Below, piece after piece: positions 16,027-24,649 of a DNA stretch of 64,000 bases. This DNA comes from Streptomyces eurocidicus (GTDB lineage Bacteria > Actinomycetota > Actinomycetes > Streptomycetales > Streptomycetaceae): contig NZ_LGUI01000011.1 in assembly GCF_002891295.1 (NCBI RefSeq), positions 248,001 to 312,000 of the forward strand, written 5' to 3'. A program made the position numbers and the translations under genes. The notes beneath the pieces were generated by a model. It made no database searches and had not been told where the DNA came from. It saw nothing but the letters and a program-made list of their open reading frames with translations. Each line of letters opens with the position of its first letter. Position 1 is the stretch's first letter.

Positions 16027-17850
16027 CTACAACTGGGTCCACTTGCGCTGCGACAGCTTGTACTTCTTCGCGGTCGGGTTCCAGAGGTCCGCCGCCTTCT
16101 TCTTGGCGGCCGTCGCGTCACCGCTCGCCCGGTCGCCCGCGGCGCTGTCGTCGGTGGGGCGGGCGTGCCCCTTCGAACAGCCGTGCTTGTCGCCCGTCTG
16201 GTCGGCCCACTTCGCGTACGAGGTGTCCGCCGCGGACGACGACTGCCACGCCTTCGTCAGCTGCGCGGACAGCTCGGAGCTGTCGGGGAGCTTGTCGATG
16301 GGCGTCTGCTGGAGGCGGGTGACCAGGCCGTCGCGCTGCTTCGCCGCGTCCCGGAGGTCGGCGGCGGACTTGCCGAGGTCCTTGCAGCTCTTTATCGAGT
16401 CGACGGCCTTGATGACGGCGTCCCGGCTGTTGTTGCTGTCCTTGAGCAGCGCGTCCAGCGCCTTCGCCTGGGCGGCGGCCGGATCGGCGGCCGACGGGCT
16501 CGACTCCGGCTTCTTCTGCTTGCCGTCCTTCGGCGCCTCCTCCGGGGCGACGGGGGTGGCGGACTCCACGGCGGTGTTCTGCTTGCCGCCCTTGTCCTCC
16601 TTGCCGTCGCCGCCGCTGAGCAGGGCACCGGCGGCGAGCCCGCAGACGGCGCAGCCGGCCACGACCATGCCGACGATCGCGGCGGTGGGCAGCTTCTTGC
16701 GGCGCGGCGCGGGCCCGTCGGAACGGCCGCCTCCGTGCTGACCGGGCCCCCGGGGCGGCGGAGGCACGGGCGCTCTACGGGGCTCCCGGACCGGCTCCCG
16801 GACAGGCGGCATCTGCTGCGTACGGGGCCCGGCGTCGGCGGAGGCCCGGAACAGCCCGTCGAACTCGGCCGGCGGCGTCCGCTCCCCGGAGGGAGCGGCG
16901 GCGTGGACGCCGGCCGGGGGTATGGGGGGTGGGGTGGGGTTGCCGTTGCTGTTGCCGTTGCTCACGGGCGGGAGGTACTGGGTGGCCGCGCCGGCGTCCG
17001 GGGCGGGGCCGCTGCCGTTGCCTACCGGCGGCAAGTACTGAGTCGCCGCACCCGCGTCCGGCACGGGGCCGTTGCCGTTGCTCACGGGCGGGAGGTACTG
17101 GGTGGCCGCACCCGCGTCCGGGACTGGGCCGCTGCCGGTGCCCACCGGCGGGAGGTACTGGGTCGCCGCGCCCGCGTCGGGCACAGGGCCGCCGCTCACG
17201 GGCGGCAGGTACTGGGTCGCGGCGCCCGCGTCCGGCACGGGACCACCGCCGTTACCCACGGGCGGCAGGTACTGAGTCGCCGCACCTGCCGACGCAGGAA
17301 CGGGACCGTCCCCTACCGGCGGCAAGTACTGAGTGGCCGCGCCCGCGTCGGGCACAGGGCCGCCGCCGTTACCCACCGGCGGCAAGTACTGGGTCGCCGC
17401 GCCCCCGTCCGGCACGGAGCTCTCCCCCGGTGCCGGCAGGTACTGCGGGCCCTCCGAGCCGCCCTCGTCACCCGGCCCCGCGCTCACCGGGGGCAGGTAC
17501 TGCGTGGCGGGGTCGTCGGCCGGGGCGTACGGCGCGGGCGGTGCCGTGGGCACGGGCGGGAGGTACTGCGTGGCCGCACCGGCGTCCGGCGCCGCGGCCC
17601 GCACGTACGGGCTCTGCGCGGGCGGCGCGCCCGGCACCGGGCCCGCGCCGACCGGCGGCAGGTACCGCGTGGCATCGGAGGTGTCACCGGAGTCCGCCGG
17701 ACGCGGCGGCGTCTCGGGCGGCAGGGGCGCGCGCGGCGCGTCGGGACCCCACGGCCCGCCCCACGACTGGCCGGTACCGGGGCCGGTTCCGGGGCCGGGC
17801 GCCGGGGCCGCAGGGGGCTGCGGAATGTTTCCCTGTCCGCGCTGCGTCAC
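16027..17850 (-). CDS. QYLPP-repeat single-pass membrane protein
   Basis: 607 residues from GTG 17850 (GAGGAG upstream). The N-terminal half is Pro/Gly/Ala-rich and holds 12 copies of a QYLPP unit: ten ATQYLPPV, one ATRYLPPV and one degenerate PQYLPAP, spaced by Gly/Pro/Asn linkers of 8-20 residues. One transmembrane helix follows (KKLPTAAIVGMVVAGCAVCG, about residues 385-410). The C-terminal third is an Ala/Lys-rich helical domain with few Cys. This arrangement suggests a long cytoplasmic repeat tail and an outside domain. Ligand and function are unknown; a scaffold or polymer-binding role is a guess. Confidence 0.85.
   Translation of the reverse strand: MTQRGQGNIPQPPAAPAPGPGTGPGTGQSWGGPWGPDAPRAPLPPETPPRPADSGDTSDATRYLPPVGAGPVPGAPPAQSPYVRAAAPDAGAATQYLPPVPTAPPAPYAPADDPATQYLPPVSAGPGDEGGSEGPQYLPAPGESSVPDGGAATQYLPPVGNGGGPVPDAGAATQYLPPVGDGPVPASAGAATQYLPPVGNGGGPVPDAGAATQYLPPVSGGPVPDAGAATQYLPPVGTGSGPVPDAGAATQYLPPVSNGNGPVPDAGAATQYLPPVGNGSGPAPDAGAATQYLPPVSNGNSNGNPTPPPIPPAGVHAAAPSGERTPPAEFDGLFRASADAGPRTQQMPPVREPVREPRRAPVPPPPRGPGQHGGGRSDGPAPRRKKLPTAAIVGMVVAGCAVCGLAAGALLSGGDGKEDKGGKQNTAVESATPVAPEEAPKDGKQKKPESSPSAADPAAAQAKALDALLKDSNNSRDAVIKAVDSIKSCKDLGKSAADLRDAAKQRDGLVTRLQQTPIDKLPDSSELSAQLTKAWQSSSAADTSYAKWADQTGDKHGCSKGHARPTDDSAAGDRASGDATAAKKKAADLWNPTAKKYKLSQRKWTQL
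16960..17700. repeat. Coding tandem repeats encoding ATQYLPPV units
   Basis: Repeats of roughly 54-66 bp, each containing a GGCGGSARGTACTG block (plus strand), encode the QYLPP units. Copies at about 16968-17420 are the most alike and vary in linker length in multiples of three, which fits in-frame slippage or recombination. Confidence 0.8.
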
Positions 17851-18974
17851 CGGGACTCCTCATGCTGTACGGGACTTACGGAAGCGTCGGCTCACGCTAC
17901 CGGGTCGCTTTGGCGCTGAGCCATGCGCTCCTGTCCTGGTTCCGTACCAGTTCGGTACCGGTGCGGGCCGTTTCCCGCGGCCTCTGATAAGCGCCGACCG
18001 TTTCCGGCCAACCCACCGTTCCCGCCGCCCCTGCCGGGTGCCCGCCGTTGCCGCCGCCCCTGGCGGGCGCCCGCCGTTCCCGGCCCACCCACCGTTGCCA
18101 CCACCCCTGGCAGCTTCCCGCCGTCGGCGGCCGACCCGCCGTTGCCACCACCCCCGGCAGCTTCCCGCCGTCGGCGGCCGACCCGCCGTTGCCACCACCC
18201 CCGGCAGCTTCCCGCCGTCGGCGGCCGACCCGCCGTTGCCGCCGCCCCTGGCGGGCGCCCGCCGTTCCCGGCCCACCCACCGTTGCCACCACCCCTGGCA
18301 GCTTCCCGCCGTCGGCGGCCGACCCGCCGTTGCCACCACCCCCGGCAGCTTCCCGCCGTCGGCGGCCGACCCGCCGTTGCCACCACCCCCGGCAGCTTCC
18401 CGCCGTCGGCGGCCGACCCGCCGTTGCCGCCGCCCCTGGCGGGCGCCGCCGTTCCCGGCCCACCCACCGTTGCCACCACCCCTGGCAGCTTCCCGCCGTC
18501 GGCGGCCGACCCGCCGTTGCCGCCTTCGGCGGGTTCTACCCCACCCCGCCCGCCCGGCACCCCGAAACGCCACCCCGGGCCCCTGCCCGGCTCCCCGCCG
18601 TCGGCGGCCCACCCGCCGTTGCCGCCTTCGGCGGGGACTTCCCCACCCCGCCCGCCCGGCACCCCGAAACGCCACCCCGGGCCTCCCGCCCAGCTCCCCG
18701 CCGTCGGCGACCCACCCGCCGTTGCCGCCTTCGGCGGGGACTTCCCCACCCCGCCCGCCCGGCGCCCCGAAACGTCACCCCGGGCCCCTGCCCGCCCCCG
18801 GCCAACCGACAACCCGCAGCCGAACCACGCCCCGGCCCGTACCGGCCCGCAGACAAACCACGCCCCGGCCCACGCCGACCCGCAGACGCCCACGCCCCGG
18901 CCCACACCGGCCCACACCCGGCCCACACCGGGCCCACAGACAAGTGCAGGGGCAGCAGCCTGCTAAGCGGCCTG
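17851..18974. other. 1.1-kb intergenic region filled by tandem repeats
   Basis: No credible gene is present between the QYLPP-repeat gene and the NsdA-like gene, both on the minus strand. The first 150 bp should carry the QYLPP gene promoter. From 18011 to about 18800 the sequence is a higher-order minisatellite. From 18800 to 18955 it continues as degenerate CACGCCCCGGCCCA-type repeats. Long reading frames here on both strands are low-complexity by-products of the repeat. Confidence 0.8.
18011..18800. repeat. Higher-order minisatellite (47-bp units in a 188-bp period, then 102-bp units)
   Basis: 47-bp units of three types follow the order A-B-C-C. A starts at 18040, 18228 and 18416; B at 18087, 18275 and 18462; C at 18134, 18181, 18322 and 18369. 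The higher-order period is thus 188 bp. From 18509 the array changes to longer units (18509-18610, 18611-18713, then a partial one to about 18800) that begin with the same ACCCGCCGTTGCC start. Units contain the self-complementary GCCGTCGGCGGC motif. Confidence 0.9.
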
Positions 18975-20363
18975 CTAAGCCGCCTGCACCTCCAACCGAG
19001 CCCCGAACTCCCGTACCACCGGCTCCTCCCGGTAAGGCGCCAGCCTCTGCTGGAAGTCGTCCAGGTACTCCGCCCCCCTGTTCGACCGCAGCGTCCCCAG
19101 CAGTTCCAGCGCCCGCGTCCCCGTCGAGCACGCCTCGTCGACGTCGCGCTGCTGGACCTGCGCCGTGGCCAGCAGGAGCAGGCCGATCGCGCGGCGGCGG
19201 ACGCGGCCTTCGGGGTGGCCCGCGATGGCGTCCTCCGCGTGGCGGCGCGCCTGCTCCGGCTGGCCCAGGTCGCGGTGGCAGTGCGCCAGTTCGTCCGCGA
19301 GGTAGGCGTGGTCGAAGTGGCGGATCCACGTGGGGTCGTCGCCGGACTCCTTCGCGTTCTCGGCCTGTTCGAGCTTGGTCAGGGCCCGGCCCGCGACGGT
19401 CTGGAAGGACCGGGCGTCACCGAGCAGCGCGTGCCCGCGCGCCTCGGCGGCGCAGAACATCGCCTCGGCGCGCGGCGTGACCTGCCCCCTCGCCCCTTCC
19501 TGCGCGGCCTTCGCGAGCTGCGCGATCTCCCGGGGGTTGCCCAGGGAGGCCGCGAGGTGGCTCATGCTCGCGGCGAGGACGTACCCCCCGTAGCCCCGGT
19601 CGCCCGCGGCCTGGGCGAGCCGCAGCGCCTGGATGTAGTAGCGCTGGGCGAGTCCGGGCTGGCCCGTGTCGACGGCCATGTAGCCCGCGAGCTCCGTCAA
19701 ACGGGCGACGGCTGCGAAGAGTTCGCGCCCGACGGATTCCCGGTAGGAGCCGGCGAGCAGTCCGGAGACGACGCTGTTGAGGTAATGGACCACGACGGGG
19801 CGCACGTGCCCGCTGCCGTAGCGGTGGTCGAGCTCGACCAGCGCGTCGGTCGTGGCCTTGACCGCGTCCACGTCGGAGGCGCCGACCCGCGCGCCCGCGT
19901 TCCGCGCGACCTGCGCGTCCGCTCCCGTGATCAGCCAGTCGCGGCTGGGCTCGACGAGCGCGGAGGACGCCACGGACGTGCCGCTGAGGAAGTCCCGGCG
20001 GCCGACGTCGCTGCGCCACAGCTCGCAGACCTGCTCGATCGCGCCGAGCACGGTCGGGGAGAACTGCAGCCCGACGCCGGAGGCGAGGTTCTTGCCGTTG
20101 GCCATGCCGATCTCGTCGATGGTGACGGTGCGGCCCAGCTTGCGGCCGAGCGCCTCGGCGATGATCGCGGGCGCCCGCCCGCGCGGCTGCTGGCCGCGCA
20201 GCCAGCGGGCTACCGACGTTTTGTCGTACCGCAGGTCGAGGCCGTGCTCGGCACCGCACATATTGACGCGCCGTGCCAGACCGGCGTTGGAACAGGCGGC
20301 TTCCTGAATGAGCGCTTGCAACCGTTCGTTGGGCTGCCGCGCCACGAGTGGCCGTGCGGCCAT
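18975..20363 (-). CDS. NsdA/NsdB-like TPR transcriptional regulator
   Basis: 462 residues from ATG 20363 (GGGGG upstream). Residues 1-80 look like a divergent helix-turn-helix (LQALIQEAACSNAGLARRVN, DKTSVARWLRGQQPRGRAPA). The rest is TPR-like helices (GLAQRYYIQALRLAQAAGDR, HAYLADELAHCHRDLGQPEQ). I remember this class as the NsdA-type regulators that restrain sporulation and antibiotic production in S. coelicolor; the assignment to that class is by memory of sequence style. It is divergent from a PrimPol-like gene across 320 bp. Confidence 0.8.
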   Translation of the reverse strand: MAARPLVARQPNERLQALIQEAACSNAGLARRVNMCGAEHGLDLRYDKTSVARWLRGQQPRGRAPAIIAEALGRKLGRTVTIDEIGMANGKNLASGVGLQFSPTVLGAIEQVCELWRSDVGRRDFLSGTSVASSALVEPSRDWLITGADAQVARNAGARVGASDVDAVKATTDALVELDHRYGSGHVRPVVVHYLNSVVSGLLAGSYRESVGRELFAAVARLTELAGYMAVDTGQPGLAQRYYIQALRLAQAAGDRGYGGYVLAASMSHLAASLGNPREIAQLAKAAQEGARGQVTPRAEAMFCAAEARGHALLGDARSFQTVAGRALTKLEQAENAKESGDDPTWIRHFDHAYLADELAHCHRDLGQPEQARRHAEDAIAGHPEGRVRRRAIGLLLLATAQVQQRDVDEACSTGTRALELLGTLRSNRGAEYLDDFQQRLAPYREEPVVREFGARLEVQAA

Positions 20364-20683
20364 GCTGTACCCCCTGATACTGCTAAGCGTTCGCGGCCGT
20401 TGCCGCGCCAAGCGGAGAAGCTGAGACAGCGGAGAGCGCCTTCCCCTGTGATCTTTGCCCCCTGGATGTCCGGAGAATGCGGACTTGACGGTAATGACGT
20501 AAAGGCGGCAATGGCCAGACATTGACTGCATCGCCCTCGCCGCTTCGCAGGTGGCTACCCACCCTCGGCGGCGAACCCGCGTCTGCGCCCCCGCACATGC
20601 ATCCGTGCGCCCCATGTGCATATCCGACCGCCGCCCACAAGCGTGAGCCTGAGCCGTAACCCCTCGTGACAAGGGGAGTTGTG
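20364..20683. promoter_or_regulatory. Divergent promoter region of NsdA-like and PrimPol-like genes
   Basis: 320 bp, less GC-rich than the flanks, with no gene. TTGACG occurs at 20485-20490 in the plus direction but no good -10 hexamer follows at 17-18 bases. Nothing more specific is seen. Confidence 0.35.
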
Positions 20684-21361
20684 ATGGACGTGGAAGAGAC
20701 CATCGGAGTAGTAGGAGCACCGCACATCCCCCAACAACGCGGCGAGCAGCTGCTCGACGCCGCTGTTCGGTATGCGGAGGAGCGGCACTGGGACGTATTC
20801 GCCGGCACCTGGCTGGTGACCGCGGAGGGCGGGGAGCGCTGCTCGTGCGGCGAGCTCGACTGCCCGGCCCCCGGCGCGCACCCGTCCCGGCCCGACTGGG
20901 CGACCCAGGCCACGGGCAGCGCGGTCGCCGCCCGCCGGATGTGGGACAAGCGGCCCGCCGCCTCGGTCCTGCTGCCGACCGGCCGGACCTTCGACGCGCT
21001 GGAGGTGCCGGAGAGCGCCGGGTGCCTGGCACTGGCCCGCATGGAGCGCATGGGGACGGCGCTCGGCCCGGTCACCTCCACACCGTACGGCCGGATGCTG
21101 TTCTTCGTACTGCCCGGTGGCGCCCTGAAGGCCCCGGACCTCGCCCGGAAGCTGGGCTGGCGGCCCTCCCTGCTCGACCTGGTCGCGCGCGGCGAGGGCG
21201 ACTACGTGGTCGCGCCCCCGACGCGGATGGGCTCGCGCGGCTCGGTGCAGTGGGCCCGCCAGCCCACCGCCGCCAACCGCTGGCTGCCCGACGCGGAGGA
21301 GCTCGTCAGCTCCCTGGCGTACGCCTGCGCCTGCGACGCCCAGGACGCCCGGCGCAGGTGA
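20684..21361 (+). CDS. Bifunctional DNA primase/polymerase N-terminal (PrimPol)-like protein
   Basis: 225 residues from ATG 20684, with GGGGAG six bases upstream; the earlier GTG at 20666 has none. It matches the prim-pol type domain (AVRYAEERHWDVFAGTWLVT, CSCGELDCPAPGAHPSRPDW with the Cys-rich G-H-P motif, then GDYVVAPPTRMGSRGSVQWA). In Streptomyces such stand-alone domains are chromosomal and their role in replication or repair is not settled. No helicase domain is attached, so it may not be a working primase. Confidence 0.8.
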   Translation: MDVEETIGVVGAPHIPQQRGEQLLDAAVRYAEERHWDVFAGTWLVTAEGGERCSCGELDCPAPGAHPSRPDWATQATGSAVAARRMWDKRPAASVLLPTGRTFDALEVPESAGCLALARMERMGTALGPVTSTPYGRMLFFVLPGGALKAPDLARKLGWRPSLLDLVARGEGDYVVAPPTRMGSRGSVQWARQPTAANRWLPDAEELVSSLAYACACDAQDARRR

Positions 21362-21368
21362 CGCACCC

Positions 21369-21399
21369 GGGGCAGGGAGCCTCTCCAGCCCCCTGCCCC
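21369..21399. terminator. Terminator hairpin between convergent genes
   Basis: GGGGCAGGG (21369-21377) pairs with CCCTGCCCC (21391-21399), loop 13 bases, between the PrimPol-like gene and the convergent monooxygenase. Confidence 0.6.
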
Positions 21400-21433
21400 A
21401 GCCCCCTGCCGCCCCCCGCCCTGACCGAGACCC

Positions 21434-22858
21434 TCAGGCCGCCCCGTCCGACGCTTCCCCCACATGCCCGTCGGGCCGTACGAGCAGGGTCGTCCGGCGG
21501 GCGTCGGCGCGGGTCACCGTGACCACACCCGCCTCCTCCCGCGCGCTCGCACCGCGCGGGAGGACCCGCACGTACGAACCGGCCCGCAGCGCCTCGTACA
21601 GCCGCGAGGGCCCGCCCGGGGTCTCCCGCAGCGGCAGGTCGGGGACGCGCCGACCGGTCCACGGGTGGGCGCCCTTCGGCGCCGGGTAGTCGATGCCGAT
21701 GCCCGACACCAGGAGGCCGCCCCGGTGGGTGAGGAAGGGCACGGCCCCGGCGGCCACGAGGGCCGCCTCCCGCAGGCCGCGGGTGGCGGGCGAGCCCAGC
21801 AGGGCGGCCCGGACGATGGCGCCGCTGAGGCGCAGCACCAGCTTGCCGACGGGGTGCCGCTCGTCGTGGTAGCTGTCGAGGAGGGTCTCGTCCGCCCGGT
21901 CCCGGAGGACGGCGGCGAGCTTCCAGCCGAGGTTGGCCGCGTCCTGGATCCCGGCGTTCATGCCCATGCCGCCCGCGGGCGAGTGGACGTGCGCGGCGTC
22001 GCCGGCGAGGAAGACCCGGCCGTCGCGGTAGTGCGGCACCTGCCGCTCGTCGCTGTGGAAGCGCGAGGTCCAGCGGGGGTCCCGCATCCCGTGATCGGTA
22101 CCGAGGACCGCGCGGAGGAGGTCCCGCAGGTCGGCCAGGTCCACCGGGGCGTCGGACGGCAGTTCGCAGCCGCGCCGCCAGGCGATGACGCGGTACCAGC
22201 CGTCGCCGAAGGGCACGACGAACGCGAAGCCCGCGGGGCCCGCGTCGAAGGCCGGCAGCGTGGTCGGCGGGTCGTCCAGGAGGACGTCGGCGAGCATCAC
22301 GGAGCGCAGGACGGACCTGCCCGGGAACGGCATGCCCAGCGCTTCGCGGACGGCGCTGCGCACCCCGTCCGCGCCGACGGCGTACGCGGCGCGCAGCCGC
22401 TCCTCCCCCGCCTCGGTGCGGACGTCCACGTCGACGCCGGCGGCGTCCTGGCGCAGGCCGGTCACCTCGGTGCCGCGCAGGATCCGGGCGCCCGCGTCGG
22501 CGGCGCGCTTCTCCAGGATCCGCTCGATCTCGTACTGCGGGGTCAGCAGGACGCCGGGGAAGCGGGTGGGCAGCCGGGAGAGGTCGATGCGGGCCCGGCC
22601 GAAGAAGCGCAGGGTGTCCGCGAACGTGCCGGTGCCGAGCAGCTCCTCGGCCCGGCCCCGGGCGTCGAGGACCTCCAGGGTGCGGGCGTGCACGGCGAAC
22701 GCCCGGGTGAGGTTGGACTCCTGGGCCCGCCGTTCCAGCAGGGCCACGCGGATGCCGGCGGCGGCGAGGTCCCCCGCGAGGAGGAGGCCGGTGGGGCCCG
22801 CGCCCACGACGAGGACTTCGGGGGTGTTCGCGCGTTCCGTGCTGCTTGCGGAGGACAT
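21434..22858 (-). CDS. FAD-dependent aromatic hydroxylase-type monooxygenase
   Basis: 474 residues from ATG 22858 (GAGGAG upstream). FAD-binding motif VLVVGAGPTGLLLAGDLAAA is at about residues 15-34, the middle GxD-type segment is AVGADGVRSAVREALG, and the ribityl-binding motif is RVFLAGDAAHVHSPAGGMGM followed by GIQDAANLGWKLAAVL. These define the PheA/TfdB/UbiH-type group A flavoprotein hydroxylases that act on phenols and polyketide rings. No dedicated biosynthetic partners are beside it. The next minus-strand gene upstream, a hydrolase, is about 130 bp away. Confidence 0.92.
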   Translation of the reverse strand: MSSASSTERANTPEVLVVGAGPTGLLLAGDLAAAGIRVALLERRAQESNLTRAFAVHARTLEVLDARGRAEELLGTGTFADTLRFFGRARIDLSRLPTRFPGVLLTPQYEIERILEKRAADAGARILRGTEVTGLRQDAAGVDVDVRTEAGEERLRAAYAVGADGVRSAVREALGMPFPGRSVLRSVMLADVLLDDPPTTLPAFDAGPAGFAFVVPFGDGWYRVIAWRRGCELPSDAPVDLADLRDLLRAVLGTDHGMRDPRWTSRFHSDERQVPHYRDGRVFLAGDAAHVHSPAGGMGMNAGIQDAANLGWKLAAVLRDRADETLLDSYHDERHPVGKLVLRLSGAIVRAALLGSPATRGLREAALVAAGAVPFLTHRGGLLVSGIGIDYPAPKGAHPWTGRRVPDLPLRETPGGPSRLYEALRAGSYVRVLPRGASAREEAGVVTVTRADARRTTLLVRPDGHVGEASDGAA

Positions 22859-22987
22859 GGCGTCTCCTCGGGGGCGGACGGTGTGGTGCGGCCGTACTGC
22901 CAGTGCACACCCGGGAGAGGGGTTATGTCAACGACTGTTGAATTAATGTGGAGCCGCCCCCGGGGCGGGGTCCGCGGCCCCCGCCCC

Positions 22988-23905
22988 TCAGAGCCTCCCC
23001 GTCGACTCCAGGAACGGCTCCACCACCCGCCGCCACCCCGTCGGCTCGTCGTAGTGCACGAGGTGCCCCGCGTCGGGGACCTCCGCATAGGCGCCGCGCG
23101 GGAGGACCCGGACCATCTCCTGCGCCTCCGCCCGGCCCAGCTCGCCGTCGAGGCCGCGGACGACGAGGGTCGGGCACTCGACCAGGGCGAGGTCCTCCCA
23201 GTGGGCGTCGTGGGCGTACGTCCCCCGGGCGTGCAGCATCTGGCGGCGGGAGAAGACCGGGCGCCAGCCGTCCGCGCGCTCGGCCATCACCTCGGCGTAG
23301 AAGTCGCCGCGGGCCGGGCGGGGGCGCTCCAGGGCCGGATCGTCCTCGCCGAACCAGCGGCGGACGTCCGCGAGGGTCGCGAAGGGCACCGGCCAGGACT
23401 TGAACCAGTCGCTCCACTCGCGCTGGCTCGCCGCGCCCAGCGCGGAGGCCCGCATCTCGCAGACGACCAGGGCCCGGACCAGGTCCGGGCGGCGGGCCGC
23501 GAGCTGCCAGGCGGTGAGCGCGCCCATGGCGTGGCCGATCAGCGTGACGGGCGCGAGCCCGAGCAGCTCCACGGCGGCCAGGGCGTCCGCCACATACGCC
23601 TCGCGGGTGTACGGGCCCTCGGCGGGGCGCTCGCTGCGGCCGTGGCCCCGCTGGTCCAGGGCGATGGCCCGGTGGCGCGTGGAGAGCCAGCGGGCGGTGT
23701 CCGCCCAGTGCGCCGCCCGGCCCAGCAGGCCGTGCAGCAGCAGCACCGAGCCCTGCCCCTCGGCGCCGCCCGGACCGGCCCCGCTGTCCGCGCCGGCCGC
23801 GCCGGCCTCGCGGCGGCTCTTCGGCGGATCGGCGAACTCCCAGGCCGCGAGCCGCACTCCGCCGCTCCCGCTCACGTCGATACGCCGCACCATGAGTCCT
23901 GGCAC
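22988..23905 (-). CDS. Alpha/beta hydrolase-fold protein with Ala in place of the nucleophile Ser
   Basis: 305 residues from GTG 23905 (GGAG eight bases upstream). The fold is clear: SVLLLHGLLGRAAHWADTAR (oxyanion HG), AIALDQRGHGRSERP, LVVRGLDGELGRAEAQEMV and the late DAGHLVHYDEP with the His. The nucleophile elbow reads LIGHAMGAL, so the usual GxSxG has Ala where Ser is expected. As written it should lack normal hydrolase chemistry, unless it works by another mechanism or is a pseudoenzyme. The minus-strand codon is GCC in a clean context. Confidence 0.82.
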   Translation of the reverse strand: MPGLMVRRIDVSGSGGVRLAAWEFADPPKSRREAGAAGADSGAGPGGAEGQGSVLLLHGLLGRAAHWADTARWLSTRHRAIALDQRGHGRSERPAEGPYTREAYVADALAAVELLGLAPVTLIGHAMGALTAWQLAARRPDLVRALVVCEMRASALGAASQREWSDWFKSWPVPFATLADVRRWFGEDDPALERPRPARGDFYAEVMAERADGWRPVFSRRQMLHARGTYAHDAHWEDLALVECPTLVVRGLDGELGRAEAQEMVRVLPRGAYAEVPDAGHLVHYDEPTGWRRVVEPFLESTGRL

Positions 23906-24139
23906 CCCCTCTTCTCCCCCGGGCCGCTACATCACGTAGAACATAGATTCGAATACACATCTGTCGCACGCAACACCCCCCACAACACCCCTCTTTCGAG
24001 TGACCTTGCTGAAGGGTTGACCGGCGGCACCCAGGGGAGTAATCGACCTGGGCGCGGACCGCTCGGGGAAGAAAGGTCCGCGGGGCGCACCCTGGGAGCT
24101 CGGGGCTCCGGGTCGCCGCGGGGGTATATGGGGAGGCGG

Positions 24140-24171
24140 GGCCCCGGCGGTTCGCGAGAGCCGCCGGGGCC
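24140..24171. terminator. Strong GC hairpin
   Basis: GGCCCCGGCGG (24140-24150) pairs perfectly with CCGCCGGGGCC (24161-24171) around a 10-base loop. No T run follows on either strand, as is usual in Streptomyces. It could be a terminator or part of a structured RNA. Confidence 0.5.
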
Positions 24172-24173
24172 CT

Positions 24174-24315
24174 CGCCACGACCGCCGGCCCCGCCCCGGG
24201 GCACTGCTCCCCACCGCGCGCGCCCACCACCCCCGCCACGACCGCCGACCCCGCCCGGGGCACTGCTCCCCACCGCGCGCGCCCACCACCCCCGCCACGG
24301 TCGCCGGCCCCGCCG
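24174..24315. repeat. 60-bp tandem repeat, about 2.3 copies
   Basis: Units starting at 24174, 24234 and 24293 (60 and 59 bp, third partial) begin CGCCACG and contain GGGGCACTGCTCCCC, itself a short palindrome. The first two copies differ at very few positions. Confidence 0.85.
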
Positions 24316-24591
24316 GGGCCGCCGCCCACGTGGCCGACCGCGGCGTAAGGGAGCGCCCGCACCGGCCCCACCCGCCACACCGACCAGCCCCCTCCCCGAA
24401 CCGCGGCGGCACGCCGCGCGTCCGCGTCAGCGCCAGGGTGACACGCCCGGGGACACGCCGTGCCGAATACGCCGACTCCGGCCGGATTCAAGGGAGTTGG
24501 GCGCATCCGGTCCGGTTCCGGTTCGGTTCGGCGCCGGGCGGGCACCGGGCGGGCTGCCGGCCCCCGCCCGGCCGGGCCCCGGGAACACGAA

Positions 24592-24619
24592 ACGGGGGCC
24601 GCCCACCGGCGACCCCCGT
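24592..24619 (-). terminator. dmdR1 terminator hairpin
   Basis: ACGGGGG (24592-24598) pairs with CCCCCGT (24613-24619), starting about 30 bases beyond the dmdR1 stop codon. Confidence 0.55.
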
Positions 24620-24649
24620 GACGAGCTCCGCGCTACGGCGGCGGTGCGT

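Larger units (their letters stand above)
23906..24649. other. 744-bp intergenic region with hairpins and a 60-bp tandem repeat
   Basis: No gene is supported between dmdR1 and the hydrolase (both minus strand). The 80 bases next to the hydrolase start are AT-richer and probably hold its promoter. Further on are a strong hairpin (24140-24171), a 60-bp tandem repeat (24174-24315) and the dmdR1 terminator (24592-24619). A gap this long and this structured could hide a small RNA. Confidence 0.5.

Noticed and set aside
18011..18800. CRISPR array
   Set aside because: Units are adjacent and spacer-free, of several alternating types, with no cas genes nearby.
17860..19480. Pro/Arg-rich proteins predicted on both strands in the repeat region
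   Set aside because: They are low-complexity translations of the tandem repeat in every frame, without ribosome sites or family similarity.
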